DNA from: Rheinheimera texasensis DSM 17496
GTDB lineage: Bacteria > Pseudomonadota > Gammaproteobacteria > Enterobacterales > Alteromonadaceae
Length of the DNA stretch: 64,000 nt
NCBI RefSeq assembly: GCF_000711985.1
Contig: NZ_JONU01000007.1
Location: 372,001 to 436,000 of the forward strand
Reading direction: 5' to 3'
Each line of letters begins with the position of its first letter. The first letter of the stretch is position 1. The translations under genes were made by a program, and so were the position numbers. The notes beneath the pieces were generated by a model that saw nothing but the letters and a program-made list of their open reading frames with translations, had not been told where the DNA came from and searched no databases. Below are positions 34,553 to 43,741 of this stretch, piece after piece.

Positions 34553-35803
34553 ATGGACATCTGGACCGCACGACATTTATCCAGTCAGGGCGAAAGACCG
34601 GGCGACCATCGTTCACCCTATCAACGGGATAAAGCCCGCATTCTGCATAGCGCTGCCTTTCGGCGCCTGCAGGCAAAAACGCAGATTATGAGCATCGGTC
34701 AGAACGATTTTTACCGCACCCGCCTGACACACTCGCTGGAAGCAGCCCAAATCGGTACAGCTTTAGTGGCTCAGTTGCGCACAAAAGTCTTGCCGCCTAC
34801 CGTATCTGCTGATTTGTTACCTGACGACGCGCTAATGGAATCGCTGTGCCTGGCCCACGATTTAGGACATCCGCCTTATGGCCACGGCGGCGAAACGGCG
34901 CTGAATGATAAAATGCGCGCTTTTGGTGGTTTTGAAGGCAATGGCCAGACGTTTCGTATCGTTGGGAAATTGGAACCTTATACCGAAAGCGGTGGTATGG
35001 ATTTATGCCGGCGTACCCTACTTGGTCTGCTGAAGTACCCGGTGTTGCAGCCGGAAGTGATACCAGACGGACTCACCAAGCCAGTTAAAGCCATTTATCG
35101 AGAAGACGCAGCATTACTGGACTGGGTGCTGGCGCCATTGGCTAACACCGACCGCGACACTTTTCAGCGTCAGATAAACACCGGCAATGTGCCACGGTCC
35201 TGCTACAAGTCACTGGATGCCTCCATTATGGAGCTGGCAGACGACATCGCCTACGGTGTGCACGACCTGGAAGATGCCGTAGTCACAGGTACCGTCAGTG
35301 CCGAGCAATGGCAGCAAACACTGCAGGATGCGGCCCTCGATAACACAGATTCGACTTTCCTGCGGCTTATCGGCGCCCAACTGTTTCGCAGCGAACACCA
35401 TATCCGCAAAACGGCCATTGGTAGCCTGGTGAACCGGCTAATCACCTCGATACAACTTGCCGATGTGCTGCCTGAAGTGACAGAGCCACTGCTGCGCTAC
35501 AACGCAGTATTGCCGCAAGCCGAACATCACATGCTGCAACTGTTAAAAAACTTTATTTATCAGTATGTGATCCGACATCCGGAATTGCAGCAAAACGAAT
35601 TTCGCGGTCAGCGCACAGTGCAGGCATTGTTTGACGCTTTCGCGGCAGAGCCAGAACGGCTGTTGCCGGCAAACACACGTCAGCGTTGGCAGTTATTAGC
35701 GGCACAACAACGTGGCGAACGTGTGGTCTGCGATTATATCGCCGGCATGACTGACGAATATGCCAGTCGGATGATGCAGCGGTTATACGGAGGTCTCAGT
35801 TGA
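34553..35803 (+). CDS. dgt: Deoxyguanosinetriphosphate triphosphohydrolase-like protein (anti-phage dGTPase group)
   Basis: About 416 residues, HD-domain dNTP triphosphohydrolase. Visible are WTARHLSSQGERPGDHRSPYQRDKARILHSAAFRRLQAKTQ, the metal-binding histidine in TRLTHSLE, and the HD pair in CLAHDLGHPPYGHGGE. Further conserved residues are in DIAYGVHDLEDAV. The family hydrolyses dGTP or other dNTPs to nucleoside and triphosphate; some members deplete dNTPs during phage infection. AGGAG (34542-34546) is correctly spaced for the ATG at 34553; ATGs at 34547 and 34496 are worse placed. LexA boxes lie about 100 bp upstream. The stop overlaps the patatin gene start. Confidence 0.9.
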   Translation: MDIWTARHLSSQGERPGDHRSPYQRDKARILHSAAFRRLQAKTQIMSIGQNDFYRTRLTHSLEAAQIGTALVAQLRTKVLPPTVSADLLPDDALMESLCLAHDLGHPPYGHGGETALNDKMRAFGGFEGNGQTFRIVGKLEPYTESGGMDLCRRTLLGLLKYPVLQPEVIPDGLTKPVKAIYREDAALLDWVLAPLANTDRDTFQRQINTGNVPRSCYKSLDASIMELADDIAYGVHDLEDAVVTGTVSAEQWQQTLQDAALDNTDSTFLRLIGAQLFRSEHHIRKTAIGSLVNRLITSIQLADVLPEVTEPLLRYNAVLPQAEHHMLQLLKNFIYQYVIRHPELQQNEFRGQRTVQALFDAFAAEPERLLPANTRQRWQLLAAQQRGERVVCDYIAGMTDEYASRMMQRLYGGLS

Positions 35804-36852
35804 AGCACCCTCGCTTGCAATTATTAGCCGGCGCCAACGCTTATGCCCACATCAGCCGCGATGGTTTACGTGCACAGGACATCGACATGCTGGTTGGTGC
35901 CAGCGGTGGTCCCAAGTGGTTTAGTCTGTTTGGCCTGGACCAATACCTGCTCAGTACATTTTTCAAAGACCGCCAACAGCCGTTAGAATTATTAGGCAGT
36001 TCAGCCGGCGCCTGGCGTTTTGCCTGTTATGCGCAACATGATGGCGCTGCCGCTTCCCGGCGTTTTTGTGATGCTTACCGCACCTTGTGTTATCCGGCGA
36101 AAGCGCCAACCAGCGAAGTAACCGCTATTTCCAAAACAGTGCTTGATGCCGTATTCCCAAATGCAGCACATGTAACACAAGTGGTCAGTAATACGACCTT
36201 CCGGTTGAATTTTATCGTGGCGCAGAAAAAAGGCCGGCCTTTGGCGCAAAGCCGGTTTGGTCAGCTTGGACAAATCACCGGCACAGCGGCGCTGAATCTG
36301 TTACATCGTCCCTGGCTTGGCCGGTTTTACCAGCGGGTGCTGTTTGCACAAAAAGACAGTAATGTAACGGCACCGGCCGATCTACCTACGGAACGTCAGG
36401 CCCTCACCACCGCTAATCTGCAGCCTGCGCTGCTGGCCTCGGGTTCTATACCCTTAGTGCTGGATCCTGTCACCGAGATTGCCGGCATGCAACCTGGCCA
36501 ATTTATCGATGGCGGCCTGACCGACTACCACTTCGCCTGGCCATTTCAGACTTCAGGACTGGTGTTGTTCCCGCACTTTTATCCACACGCAAGTCCGGGC
36601 TGGTTCGATAAATCACTGCCATGGCGCCGGGCAAAAGCCAAAGATTTTCAGCAGGTCGCGATGCTGTGCCCGACACCTGAATGGGTGGCCAGCCTGCCGT
36701 TTGGCAAAATTCCGGACCGGACCGACTTTAACAAACTCCCCGACCCGGTCCGTATCGCTTATTGGCAGGAAGTCACCGAGCGTTCGTTTGAACTGGCCGA
36801 GGACCTGGCCCAAGGCAACTTTTTGCTGCGGCCATTTGCCAAAAAAAACTAA
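35800..36852 (+). CDS. Patatin-like phospholipase family protein
   Basis: 350 residues. It contains the patatin elements in order. The oxyanion-type loop is GASGGPKW (about residues 33-40), the nucleophile elbow is GSSAGAW (G-x-S-x-G, serine about residue 67), and the catalytic Asp motif is DGG in FIDGGLTDYHF (about 229). It therefore probably acts as a Ser/Asp dyad lipase or phospholipase in the cytoplasm. The start is TTG at 35800, overlapping the dgt stop (TTGA), with GGAGG 6-7 bases upstream. It is translationally coupled to the dGTPase. No signal peptide is evident. Confidence 0.87.
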   Translation: MKHPRLQLLAGANAYAHISRDGLRAQDIDMLVGASGGPKWFSLFGLDQYLLSTFFKDRQQPLELLGSSAGAWRFACYAQHDGAAASRRFCDAYRTLCYPAKAPTSEVTAISKTVLDAVFPNAAHVTQVVSNTTFRLNFIVAQKKGRPLAQSRFGQLGQITGTAALNLLHRPWLGRFYQRVLFAQKDSNVTAPADLPTERQALTTANLQPALLASGSIPLVLDPVTEIAGMQPGQFIDGGLTDYHFAWPFQTSGLVLFPHFYPHASPGWFDKSLPWRRAKAKDFQQVAMLCPTPEWVASLPFGKIPDRTDFNKLPDPVRIAYWQEVTERSFELAEDLAQGNFLLRPFAKKN

Positions 36853-36964
36853 CATTGTCGTAATTCCGTCACAACGAAGTCGCAGTTTTGTCACTGTGAC
36901 TTCACACCAACGTCATTGAAGCTGCAGAGAATATCCGCGATTTTATAACAATACGGAGAATATC

Positions 36965-39283
36965 GTGCAGTTTCGCAAATCACTGATCAGTCTGGCTTTG
37001 ACCAGCACCTTTTTAACCACGTGTCCTAGTTTTGCCGCAGCAGAAACCAGCGCCGCAGCAGATGCCAGCGCTGAAGCCGCTATCGAAAAAATCGCCGTCA
37101 CTGGCCAACGCATTGCTTACGCCAATAACAGTACTGATGAAGCTATGCTGGATACGGTATCACCAGCCGGCAACGTGCTGGACGCCATTAAATATCTGCC
37201 AGGCGTCAGTGTTGGCCAGGGCGATGCTTTTGGTGCAGATGACTGGTCCACCACCATCTCCATGCGCGGTTTCAACATTAATCTGAACGAACAGCAGCTT
37301 GGTATCACTATTGATGGCCTGCCAAACGGCGGGTCGGCTTATGGTGGCGGCAGCAAAGCCAACCGCTATTTAGATACTGAAAACACTGCGGCGGTTGAAG
37401 TGGCACAAGGTACTGCGGACATCGCGTCAGCGTCTTTAGATGCGCTTGGCGGCACATTGAACTTTGTCTCAGCAACACCGGAAGCAGAAGCCGGAGTCCG
37501 GGCCGGCATTACCGGCGGTGACCACAACGCTCGTAAGTATTTCACCCGTTATGATACGGGCCAGCTATTTGGCAACACCACCGCCTATTTCAGCTTGTCG
37601 GACGGCTTTAACAACCGCTGGATTGGCACTGGCAGCAATGGTTTTGCCGAGCGCACGCATTTTGAAGCCAAGTCTGTGACTGAACTGGAGCACAGCAAAA
37701 TCACAGCGCGTTTTTCTTATGACGACACTGCAGAAGACAACTACAACACCGTTTCGCTGGCCGATTTTGAGCAAAATCCGACCTGGGACCGCCTGACCAG
37801 CCAATGGACCGGCGATCCGGAGATTGACCAGAACTTCGCCGAAACCTGGTCGACGCTGCGCGAAAACAGTTTCAGCTACGTGAAATGGGAGCAGGAGCTG
37901 GCCGATGAGACTGATTTAATCGTCACGCCTTACCTGCATTTACAAAGTGGTCGTGGCGACTGGCTGCCACCTTATCAGGTGTATGTCACGGACAAAGACG
38001 GCAAACGCGTGAACCGCGGTACCGGCAATGGCCAGTTACAACGTTATACCCATGTGGATGCGCAGGGCCGGCCTATTCTCGACCCGAAAGCAGATGTATC
38101 CAAAGCCACCCGTGTCGCGTCATACCGTCATACCCACTACGAAAAAGACCGTCTGGGCCTCACGTCAGAGCTGAAAATGCAACTGGATAATCATCAGCTG
38201 CGCGCCGGGATCTGGTACGAACAGCAGGACCGCAACGAGACGCGCGACTGGCATCAGGTATTGGATACCAAAATCTATCATTACTTCAATGAAACACCGT
38301 ATTGGGTTCACTATGACCGTGATTACAGCACAGACACGCTGAAACTGTTTGCGCAGGATACGATTGAGCTGGGTGATTTGACCCTGACCGCCGGTGTGAA
38401 ACAGTTTTATGTCGACGTGGAACGTCAGGATAATATCGTCACCAGCAATGCCGGTGATTTATCCAGTGATTCAGATCCATTATGGTCCTTAGGTGCTGTC
38501 TACCGCGTGACCGATGAGCTGGAAGCCTTTGCTGGTTTTAGCCAGAACTTCAAAGCCATCGGCGATGCAATTCTGGAAACCAGTCAGGACTTCAGCAAAC
38601 TTGAAGCAGAAACGGCTGACAATATTGACTTTGGTCTGCGCTATAACGCTGACAATCTGTCATTAAACCTGACGCTATACAGCACCACCTTTGACAACCG
38701 CATCACCTTCCTGCAGCCAGGTGCCAATCAGGGCGCGCCGGATTATCTGAACGAGCTTGATGGCACCTATATCAACGTTGGTGGTATTGATGCCAAAGGT
38801 GTTGAAACCAGCCTGAACTTGCAGCTGAACGACGTCTGGTCGTTATATGGCGCTCTGACATTAAACGACGCGGTGTATAACCAAACCATTAATGGTTCCA
38901 TCAAAGAAGGCAATCAGACGGTGAAGAATCCACGTGGCATCTTTAAGGATGACCAGGTGGCCGGCGCACCGGAAACTATAGTGACCCTGTCCGCGCGCTT
39001 TACTACGGACAAATACCATGGCGCTCTGACTGCCCGTCACACTGCGGAATATTACGGCGCGGCAATGGGTGGTAACAAAGATGAGCTGCCAGCCTCTACA
39101 GTGCTGGATTTATCTTTGGGCTATCAGAAAACGCTGAGTCAGGATGCGATGTTCCAGTATGTCGATTTATCGCTGCTGGTGAACAATCTGACTGACGAGG
39201 AGTATCTGTCCGGCGGCCAGGAAGGCGCTTATTACATCGGCGCTGGCCGTACAGCCAGTTTTACTGTGAGTCTGGGTTTCTAA
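36965..39283 (+). CDS. TonB-dependent receptor
   Basis: A 772-residue outer-membrane receptor. A signal peptide (residues 1-26, ending SFAAAE) is followed by a short Ala-rich linker, then a plug domain (about 45-165: EKIAVTGQRIAY; DAIKYLPGVSV; ISMRGFNIN; QLGITIDGLPNGGSAYGGG; AVEVAQGTADI), and a 22-strand barrel ending in the aromatic SFTVSLGF. The substrate is not evident. No siderophore, vitamin or glycan genes adjoin it. The start is GTG at 36965 with GGAG 7 bases upstream. It is a single-gene unit closed by a GC-rich hairpin. Confidence 0.9.
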   Translation: MQFRKSLISLALTSTFLTTCPSFAAAETSAAADASAEAAIEKIAVTGQRIAYANNSTDEAMLDTVSPAGNVLDAIKYLPGVSVGQGDAFGADDWSTTISMRGFNINLNEQQLGITIDGLPNGGSAYGGGSKANRYLDTENTAAVEVAQGTADIASASLDALGGTLNFVSATPEAEAGVRAGITGGDHNARKYFTRYDTGQLFGNTTAYFSLSDGFNNRWIGTGSNGFAERTHFEAKSVTELEHSKITARFSYDDTAEDNYNTVSLADFEQNPTWDRLTSQWTGDPEIDQNFAETWSTLRENSFSYVKWEQELADETDLIVTPYLHLQSGRGDWLPPYQVYVTDKDGKRVNRGTGNGQLQRYTHVDAQGRPILDPKADVSKATRVASYRHTHYEKDRLGLTSELKMQLDNHQLRAGIWYEQQDRNETRDWHQVLDTKIYHYFNETPYWVHYDRDYSTDTLKLFAQDTIELGDLTLTAGVKQFYVDVERQDNIVTSNAGDLSSDSDPLWSLGAVYRVTDELEAFAGFSQNFKAIGDAILETSQDFSKLEAETADNIDFGLRYNADNLSLNLTLYSTTFDNRITFLQPGANQGAPDYLNELDGTYINVGGIDAKGVETSLNLQLNDVWSLYGALTLNDAVYNQTINGSIKEGNQTVKNPRGIFKDDQVAGAPETIVTLSARFTTDKYHGALTARHTAEYYGAAMGGNKDELPASTVLDLSLGYQKTLSQDAMFQYVDLSLLVNNLTDEEYLSGGQEGAYYIGAGRTASFTVSLGF

Positions 39284-39305
39284 CTCAATACTTCCGACAA
39301 ACGGC

Positions 39306-39333
39306 AAGGGCGCCATGTGGCGCCCTTGTTATT
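39306..39333 (+). terminator. Hairpin terminator after the TonB receptor gene
   Basis: AAGGGCGCC, loop ATGT, GGCGCCCTT, then GTTATTT. The U-tract is weak but the stem is strong. It lies between convergent genes. Confidence 0.7.
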
Positions 39334-39346
39334 TCAGCTCTTACAT

Positions 39347-42300
39347 TTAGGAAGCTGGTGTTTCCACTGTTGTATGGGTTGCAGTGGCTTTTTTACCTTT
39401 AAAACGCGCTTTGATGCGGCGCTTCAGCGTTTCCAGACTGTCGTAGAAGGTTGGGACTACTAACAACGTCAGGATAGTTGACGTGATAGTCCCGCCAATG
39501 ACCGCAATACCCAACGGCCGGTAGAAACCAGAACCTTCCCCGACACCGATTGCAACCGGCAACATACCGGCGACCAGCGCAAAAGTGGTCATCAGAATTG
39601 GACGCAGCCGTTCCCGGCCTGCGGCGATCAGCGACTCTTCCAGCGATAAACCGTCGATTTGCTCTTTTTTACGCGCGCAATCGACCAGCAGAATGGCGTT
39701 TTTCGCCACAATACCCATCAGCATGACTACACCAATCAGGCTCATCAGGTTCAGCGTTGAGTTACCGATTAAAAGCGCCAACACCACACCAATCAACGAC
39801 AGCGGCAAAGACATCATAATCGCCACCGGTGCCATAAAGCTGTGGAACTGCACAACTAAAATCAAATACATCAGCACCACAGCCAGACCGAGGGCGCCAA
39901 AGATTTTACCAAATACTTCCTGCTGGTCACGGCCTTCGCCGCCAACGACCAAATCATATCCCGGCGGAAAATCGATTTGCTTGGCGAGCTTCATCGCATC
40001 GGCAAAGACTTCACCGAAACTGCGGCCCTGCACGTTGGCTGTTACGGCCATCATAGTTTCACGGTCTAAATGCTCAATCAGCGCCGGGCCTTTCCCAAGG
40101 GTCACTGTCGCGACCTGCTCGAGCGGCACTAAAGCACCGGTTTTACTGGATAACAGCGGTAATTGCTCAAGATCAGCCACTGTCGCCCGCTCCTCTGGCC
40201 GCACCCGGACAAAGACGTTGCGGGTTTCACCGGTCGGGTCGACCCAGTCACCAATTTCCGCACCGGCAAAGGCCAGTCGCATCGCATTGGCAGCATCGCT
40301 CATCGACAAACCGACACTGGCAGCGAGGCCACGGTCGAATTCAACTTGTAATTCAGGTTTAGGATCCTGTGCTGAAAGACCAACATCCACTGCACCCGGT
40401 ACTTTTTTCAGCTTCTCGACAAAATCCATCACAATGCCTTCCAGCACGCGGGTTTCCGGGCCACGGAACTGAATTTGCAACGGTTTACCATCCCCGCCAC
40501 CGCCGCCGTTTAAGTCCGCCGACACGGTAAATTCAGCACCAACCAGCGCTTTGATTTTACCGCGCACTTCTTCGGCCACTTGTTTGGCACTGCGATTGCG
40601 GTCTTTTTCCGGTACTAAGCGCACAAACACCTGAGCCCGGGTAATATTACCCTGCACGCCAATAGTGGTCTGGGTATAACGATGCTCCGGCAGCACTTGG
40701 GTGATCTCAGCCACCTGCGCTGCTTTGGCTTTGGTGTATTCGATACTGGCCTCGCTCGGTGCACGAATCGACACGATAAAGGCGCCGTTATCGGTATCCG
40801 GCATAAAACCCGAACCACCAAACTTGCTTTGCAAAAACAAAGCACCAAAGAAACTTAAAAATGCCAGGAACCACATCGACTTACGGTGTTTCAGCGCCCA
40901 GCCAATCAGCCGAGAATAACGCTCTGCCTGATGGTCAAACCAAATGTTGAACTTCTGGAATACTTTACCCAGGCCCCTGCGTTGTTTGTTTTTGTCGTGA
41001 TCCGGGTCATGCCAATAAGCCGACATCATCGGGTCGATAGTAAAAGAGATAAACAACGACACTAAGACCGAACATGCCACCGTCAGGCCAAACGGCTTAA
41101 ACCATTGACCGGTAATGCCATCCAGGAAGGCGATTGGAATAAATACAGCCACAATCGACATGGTCGTAGCGATCACCGCCATACCAATCTCGCGGGTACC
41201 GTCACGGGCGGCGGTCATATTGTCTTTGCCCATTTCCATATGGCGCACGATGTTTTCCCGCACCACAATCGCATCGTCAATTAACACACCGATCGCCAGT
41301 GATAAACCCAGTAACGACATAAAGTTCAGCGTAAAACCACAAGCCCAGACGGCGATAAAAGAAGCTAATACGGACGTTGGCAGCGCTAACGAGGTAATCA
41401 GCGTCGAACGCCAGGAGTTCAGGAACACAAACACCACAACGATGGTAAGCAACGCACCTAAGCCCAGTGCTTCAGTCACGTTGCGCATGCTGGCCGCAAC
41501 GTCTTCGCCCTGGTCGGACACAATCACCAGCTCAGCTTCTTTCGGCAGGGTTTTCTGAATTTCTTCCAGTTTGGCTTTGATATCATCAGTGACAGAAATG
41601 GTTGATGCTTCGCGGGCTTTGGTAATATCGATACCCAAAGCTTTTTTGCCGTTGAAATAAGATAATCGGCGTTGCTCAGCACCACCGTCAACAATATCTG
41701 CGACCTGTCCTAAGCGGATTGCCTGGTCGCCATTTTGCTTGACCACCATCTGCTCAAATTCAGTGACATCTTTTAGCCGGCCCTGTAAGCGGATGCTTTG
41801 TTCTTCCAGCCCATTGACCACACGACCCACGGGTGCAGCCAGGTTTTGTGCACGCAATGCTGCGACCACTTCCTGCGCCGACACTTTGGCTTCCCGCATC
41901 GCCTGGCTGTTAAGGAACACCGTCATTTCGCGTTCCAGTTCACCTTCCAGTTCAACCAGTGCAACGCCCGGAACCGAGCGTAACTGCCGGCCAATCTGAA
42001 TTTCTGCCAGACGGGATAGCTCCAGAGGGGTTAATACGTCAGATGACAATGCCAGCGACATCACCGGTTGTGCGTTCGGATCAGCCCGGTTGATAAAAGG
42101 CTCTTTCATTTCCGTTGGCAGTTTGTCACGTACTGTGGAAATACTGTCGCGCAGCTCCTGTGCAGCAGCGGTTAAGTCTTTATCAAAGTCAAAGAACACC
42201 ACGATAGTCGCACTCGACTCCCGCGCGTAAGACCGGATATCACGGATGCCCTGGATGGTCGACATCGAGTCTTCAACCCGGTTTAAAATTTCCCGCTCAA

Positions 42301-42475
42301 CTGTTTCCGGCGACGCGCCTGGATAAGGCACATTGACCACCAGCACCGGCGGTTGCACGTCCGGGAACTGGTTGGTTTTCAGGTTGGTCAGGGCAAAATA
42401 GCCAAATAACATCAATGCGATGGTCACGACCACCACGACCAGTGGCCTTTTAATACTAAAATCGGACAGGATCAT
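39347..42475 (-). CDS. Efflux RND transporter permease subunit (HAE1 family)
   Basis: 1042 residues, the inner-membrane proton antiporter of a tripartite efflux pump. It has twelve membrane helices in the RND pattern: one at the N-terminus (SIKRPLVVVVVTIALMLFGY), a large periplasmic loop (about 35-330), then five helices, a second loop and the C-terminal helices. The proton-relay acidic residues are in SLAIGVLIDDAIVVREN (DD around residue 405). It is 2 bp downstream of its membrane-fusion protein gene. Substrate unknown. No outer-membrane factor gene is adjacent, so TolC-like supply from elsewhere is implied. Confidence 0.93.
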   Translation of the reverse strand: MILSDFSIKRPLVVVVVTIALMLFGYFALTNLKTNQFPDVQPPVLVVNVPYPGASPETVEREILNRVEDSMSTIQGIRDIRSYARESSATIVVFFDFDKDLTAAAQELRDSISTVRDKLPTEMKEPFINRADPNAQPVMSLALSSDVLTPLELSRLAEIQIGRQLRSVPGVALVELEGELEREMTVFLNSQAMREAKVSAQEVVAALRAQNLAAPVGRVVNGLEEQSIRLQGRLKDVTEFEQMVVKQNGDQAIRLGQVADIVDGGAEQRRLSYFNGKKALGIDITKAREASTISVTDDIKAKLEEIQKTLPKEAELVIVSDQGEDVAASMRNVTEALGLGALLTIVVVFVFLNSWRSTLITSLALPTSVLASFIAVWACGFTLNFMSLLGLSLAIGVLIDDAIVVRENIVRHMEMGKDNMTAARDGTREIGMAVIATTMSIVAVFIPIAFLDGITGQWFKPFGLTVACSVLVSLFISFTIDPMMSAYWHDPDHDKNKQRRGLGKVFQKFNIWFDHQAERYSRLIGWALKHRKSMWFLAFLSFFGALFLQSKFGGSGFMPDTDNGAFIVSIRAPSEASIEYTKAKAAQVAEITQVLPEHRYTQTTIGVQGNITRAQVFVRLVPEKDRNRSAKQVAEEVRGKIKALVGAEFTVSADLNGGGGGDGKPLQIQFRGPETRVLEGIVMDFVEKLKKVPGAVDVGLSAQDPKPELQVEFDRGLAASVGLSMSDAANAMRLAFAGAEIGDWVDPTGETRNVFVRVRPEERATVADLEQLPLLSSKTGALVPLEQVATVTLGKGPALIEHLDRETMMAVTANVQGRSFGEVFADAMKLAKQIDFPPGYDLVVGGEGRDQQEVFGKIFGALGLAVVLMYLILVVQFHSFMAPVAIMMSLPLSLIGVVLALLIGNSTLNLMSLIGVVMLMGIVAKNAILLVDCARKKEQIDGLSLEESLIAAGRERLRPILMTTFALVAGMLPVAIGVGEGSGFYRPLGIAVIGGTITSTILTLLVVPTFYDSLETLKRRIKARFKGKKATATHTTVETPAS

Positions 42476-42477
42476 AA

Positions 42478-43623
42478 TTATTTCCCACTGACAGACTGAG
42501 TTTTGTCAGCCGCTTTGCTGGCAACTGTCGGCTCTGAACCAATAGTCACACTGATGCCATCTTTCAGTGCGCCTTGCGGATGACGCAGGATCTGCTGACC
42601 AACCGTCAGACCACTGACCACCTGCACTGTGCCAAAACGTGGGTCTTTCGCGCCGGTTTCCACCTGGGTCTTCACCAGCTTATTGTCCTTTAACAACCAG
42701 ACAAACTGCAGATCGCCTTCGTTGATCAGACTTGCCGGCGATAACATCACACTTTGTTGTTGTTCGACGGAGATAAAACCTTCGGCATAAAGACCAGCAA
42801 CAAAACTGGCCTGTTCACGCAACTTCACAAACACCTGCACCTGACGGGTTTGTTCATTAGCCTGTGGGTTAATGCGTTCAATTTCACCGTCAAAACGACG
42901 CCCCGGATAGCCATTGACTCTAAAACTGACAGCGGAGCCCACCTTGACGCTGCCTACCTGATCTGCGGCGATATAACCTTCAAACCGCATGCTTTCCGGG
43001 TTGATGATCACCATCAGCGATTTACCGATCTGCGCGGTATCACCTGAAGAAACTTTGCGTACCGCCACTACACCATCAAATGGCGCTTTGACCTCGGTAC
43101 GTTCCAGTTGTTGACGGGCTTCGACGGTGCGGGCTTTGGCGGACGCTAAGTCGGATTGGGTTTGATTGGCTTTGATTTCAGCCGTTTCTAAGACTTCAGC
43201 AGTCACCAGATTTTGCCGGTTTAACTGCTGCATACGTTTTAATTGTTTGGCGGCCTGATCTGAGGCGACATGCGCTGAGCGTTCAGCTTCCTGTGCCGAC
43301 AGTAATTTATCGCGAAAAGTAGTCTGGTCAATCTGTACCAGCACTTCGCCGGCTTTGACCAAATCACCGTTGTCTTTTAACACGCGGGTGACGATACCGC
43401 CCACTTCGGCGTTTAATTCTGCTTTGATCACCGGCTGTAACGTACCGGAAATCATCGGTCCTTTTGACAGCTCGCTGGTTGCTATAGTCAGAATATCCTG
43501 CGACACCAGCGCCAGACTGGAAACAGCATCAGTCTCAGTTTCCGGTTGCGCCGGCTTGGAACAGGCGCTTAGCGTCAGCGCCATCACCAGGGCTAACAAA
43601 GTAAGTTGTGGGCGAGCTTTCAT
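42478..43623 (-). CDS. RND efflux periplasmic adaptor (membrane fusion lipoprotein)
   Basis: 381 residues. A lipoprotein signal ends in LSAC (cysteine at residue 21), so the mature protein is anchored to the inner membrane. A lipoyl-like segment (KAELNAEVGGIVTRVLKDNGDLVKAGEVLVQID), an alpha-helical hairpin (about 105-165), a second lipoyl half (VKAPFDGVVAVRKVSSGDTAQIG) and a beta-barrel domain follow. It bridges the RND permease and an outer-membrane channel. The two genes form an operon. Its promoter region carries a perfect 9-bp inverted repeat, although no regulator gene is next to it. Confidence 0.93.
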   Translation of the reverse strand: MKARPQLTLLALVMALTLSACSKPAQPETETDAVSSLALVSQDILTIATSELSKGPMISGTLQPVIKAELNAEVGGIVTRVLKDNGDLVKAGEVLVQIDQTTFRDKLLSAQEAERSAHVASDQAAKQLKRMQQLNRQNLVTAEVLETAEIKANQTQSDLASAKARTVEARQQLERTEVKAPFDGVVAVRKVSSGDTAQIGKSLMVIINPESMRFEGYIAADQVGSVKVGSAVSFRVNGYPGRRFDGEIERINPQANEQTRQVQVFVKLREQASFVAGLYAEGFISVEQQQSVMLSPASLINEGDLQFVWLLKDNKLVKTQVETGAKDPRFGTVQVVSGLTVGQQILRHPQGALKDGISVTIGSEPTVASKAADKTQSVSGK

Positions 43624-43663
43624 AAACGACTTCCAGGTAATTGAAAAAATAATTCCAAATCCT

Positions 43664-43711
43664 AGTCTATCGAAAGCCTGAGTAAAACCAACTTGTTAAC
43701 AGTAACAAGTT
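43664..43711 (-). promoter_or_regulatory. Promoter and operator-like inverted repeat of the RND operon
   Basis: On the minus strand TTGGTT (43691-43686) and TAGACT (43669-43664) are 16 bases apart. A perfect inverted repeat AACTTGTTA-N4-TAACAAGTT covers 43690-43711 and overlaps the -35 edge. It resembles a repressor operator of the TetR/MarR type in geometry. Confidence 0.5.
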
Positions 43712-43741
43712 ATGTCAGGTATCTGTGCAATCCGGCGACTT

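Noticed and set aside
40615-40848. Shadow ORFs inside the RND permease and other large genes
   Set aside because: They lie antisense or out of frame within strongly conserved genes and have no family resemblance.
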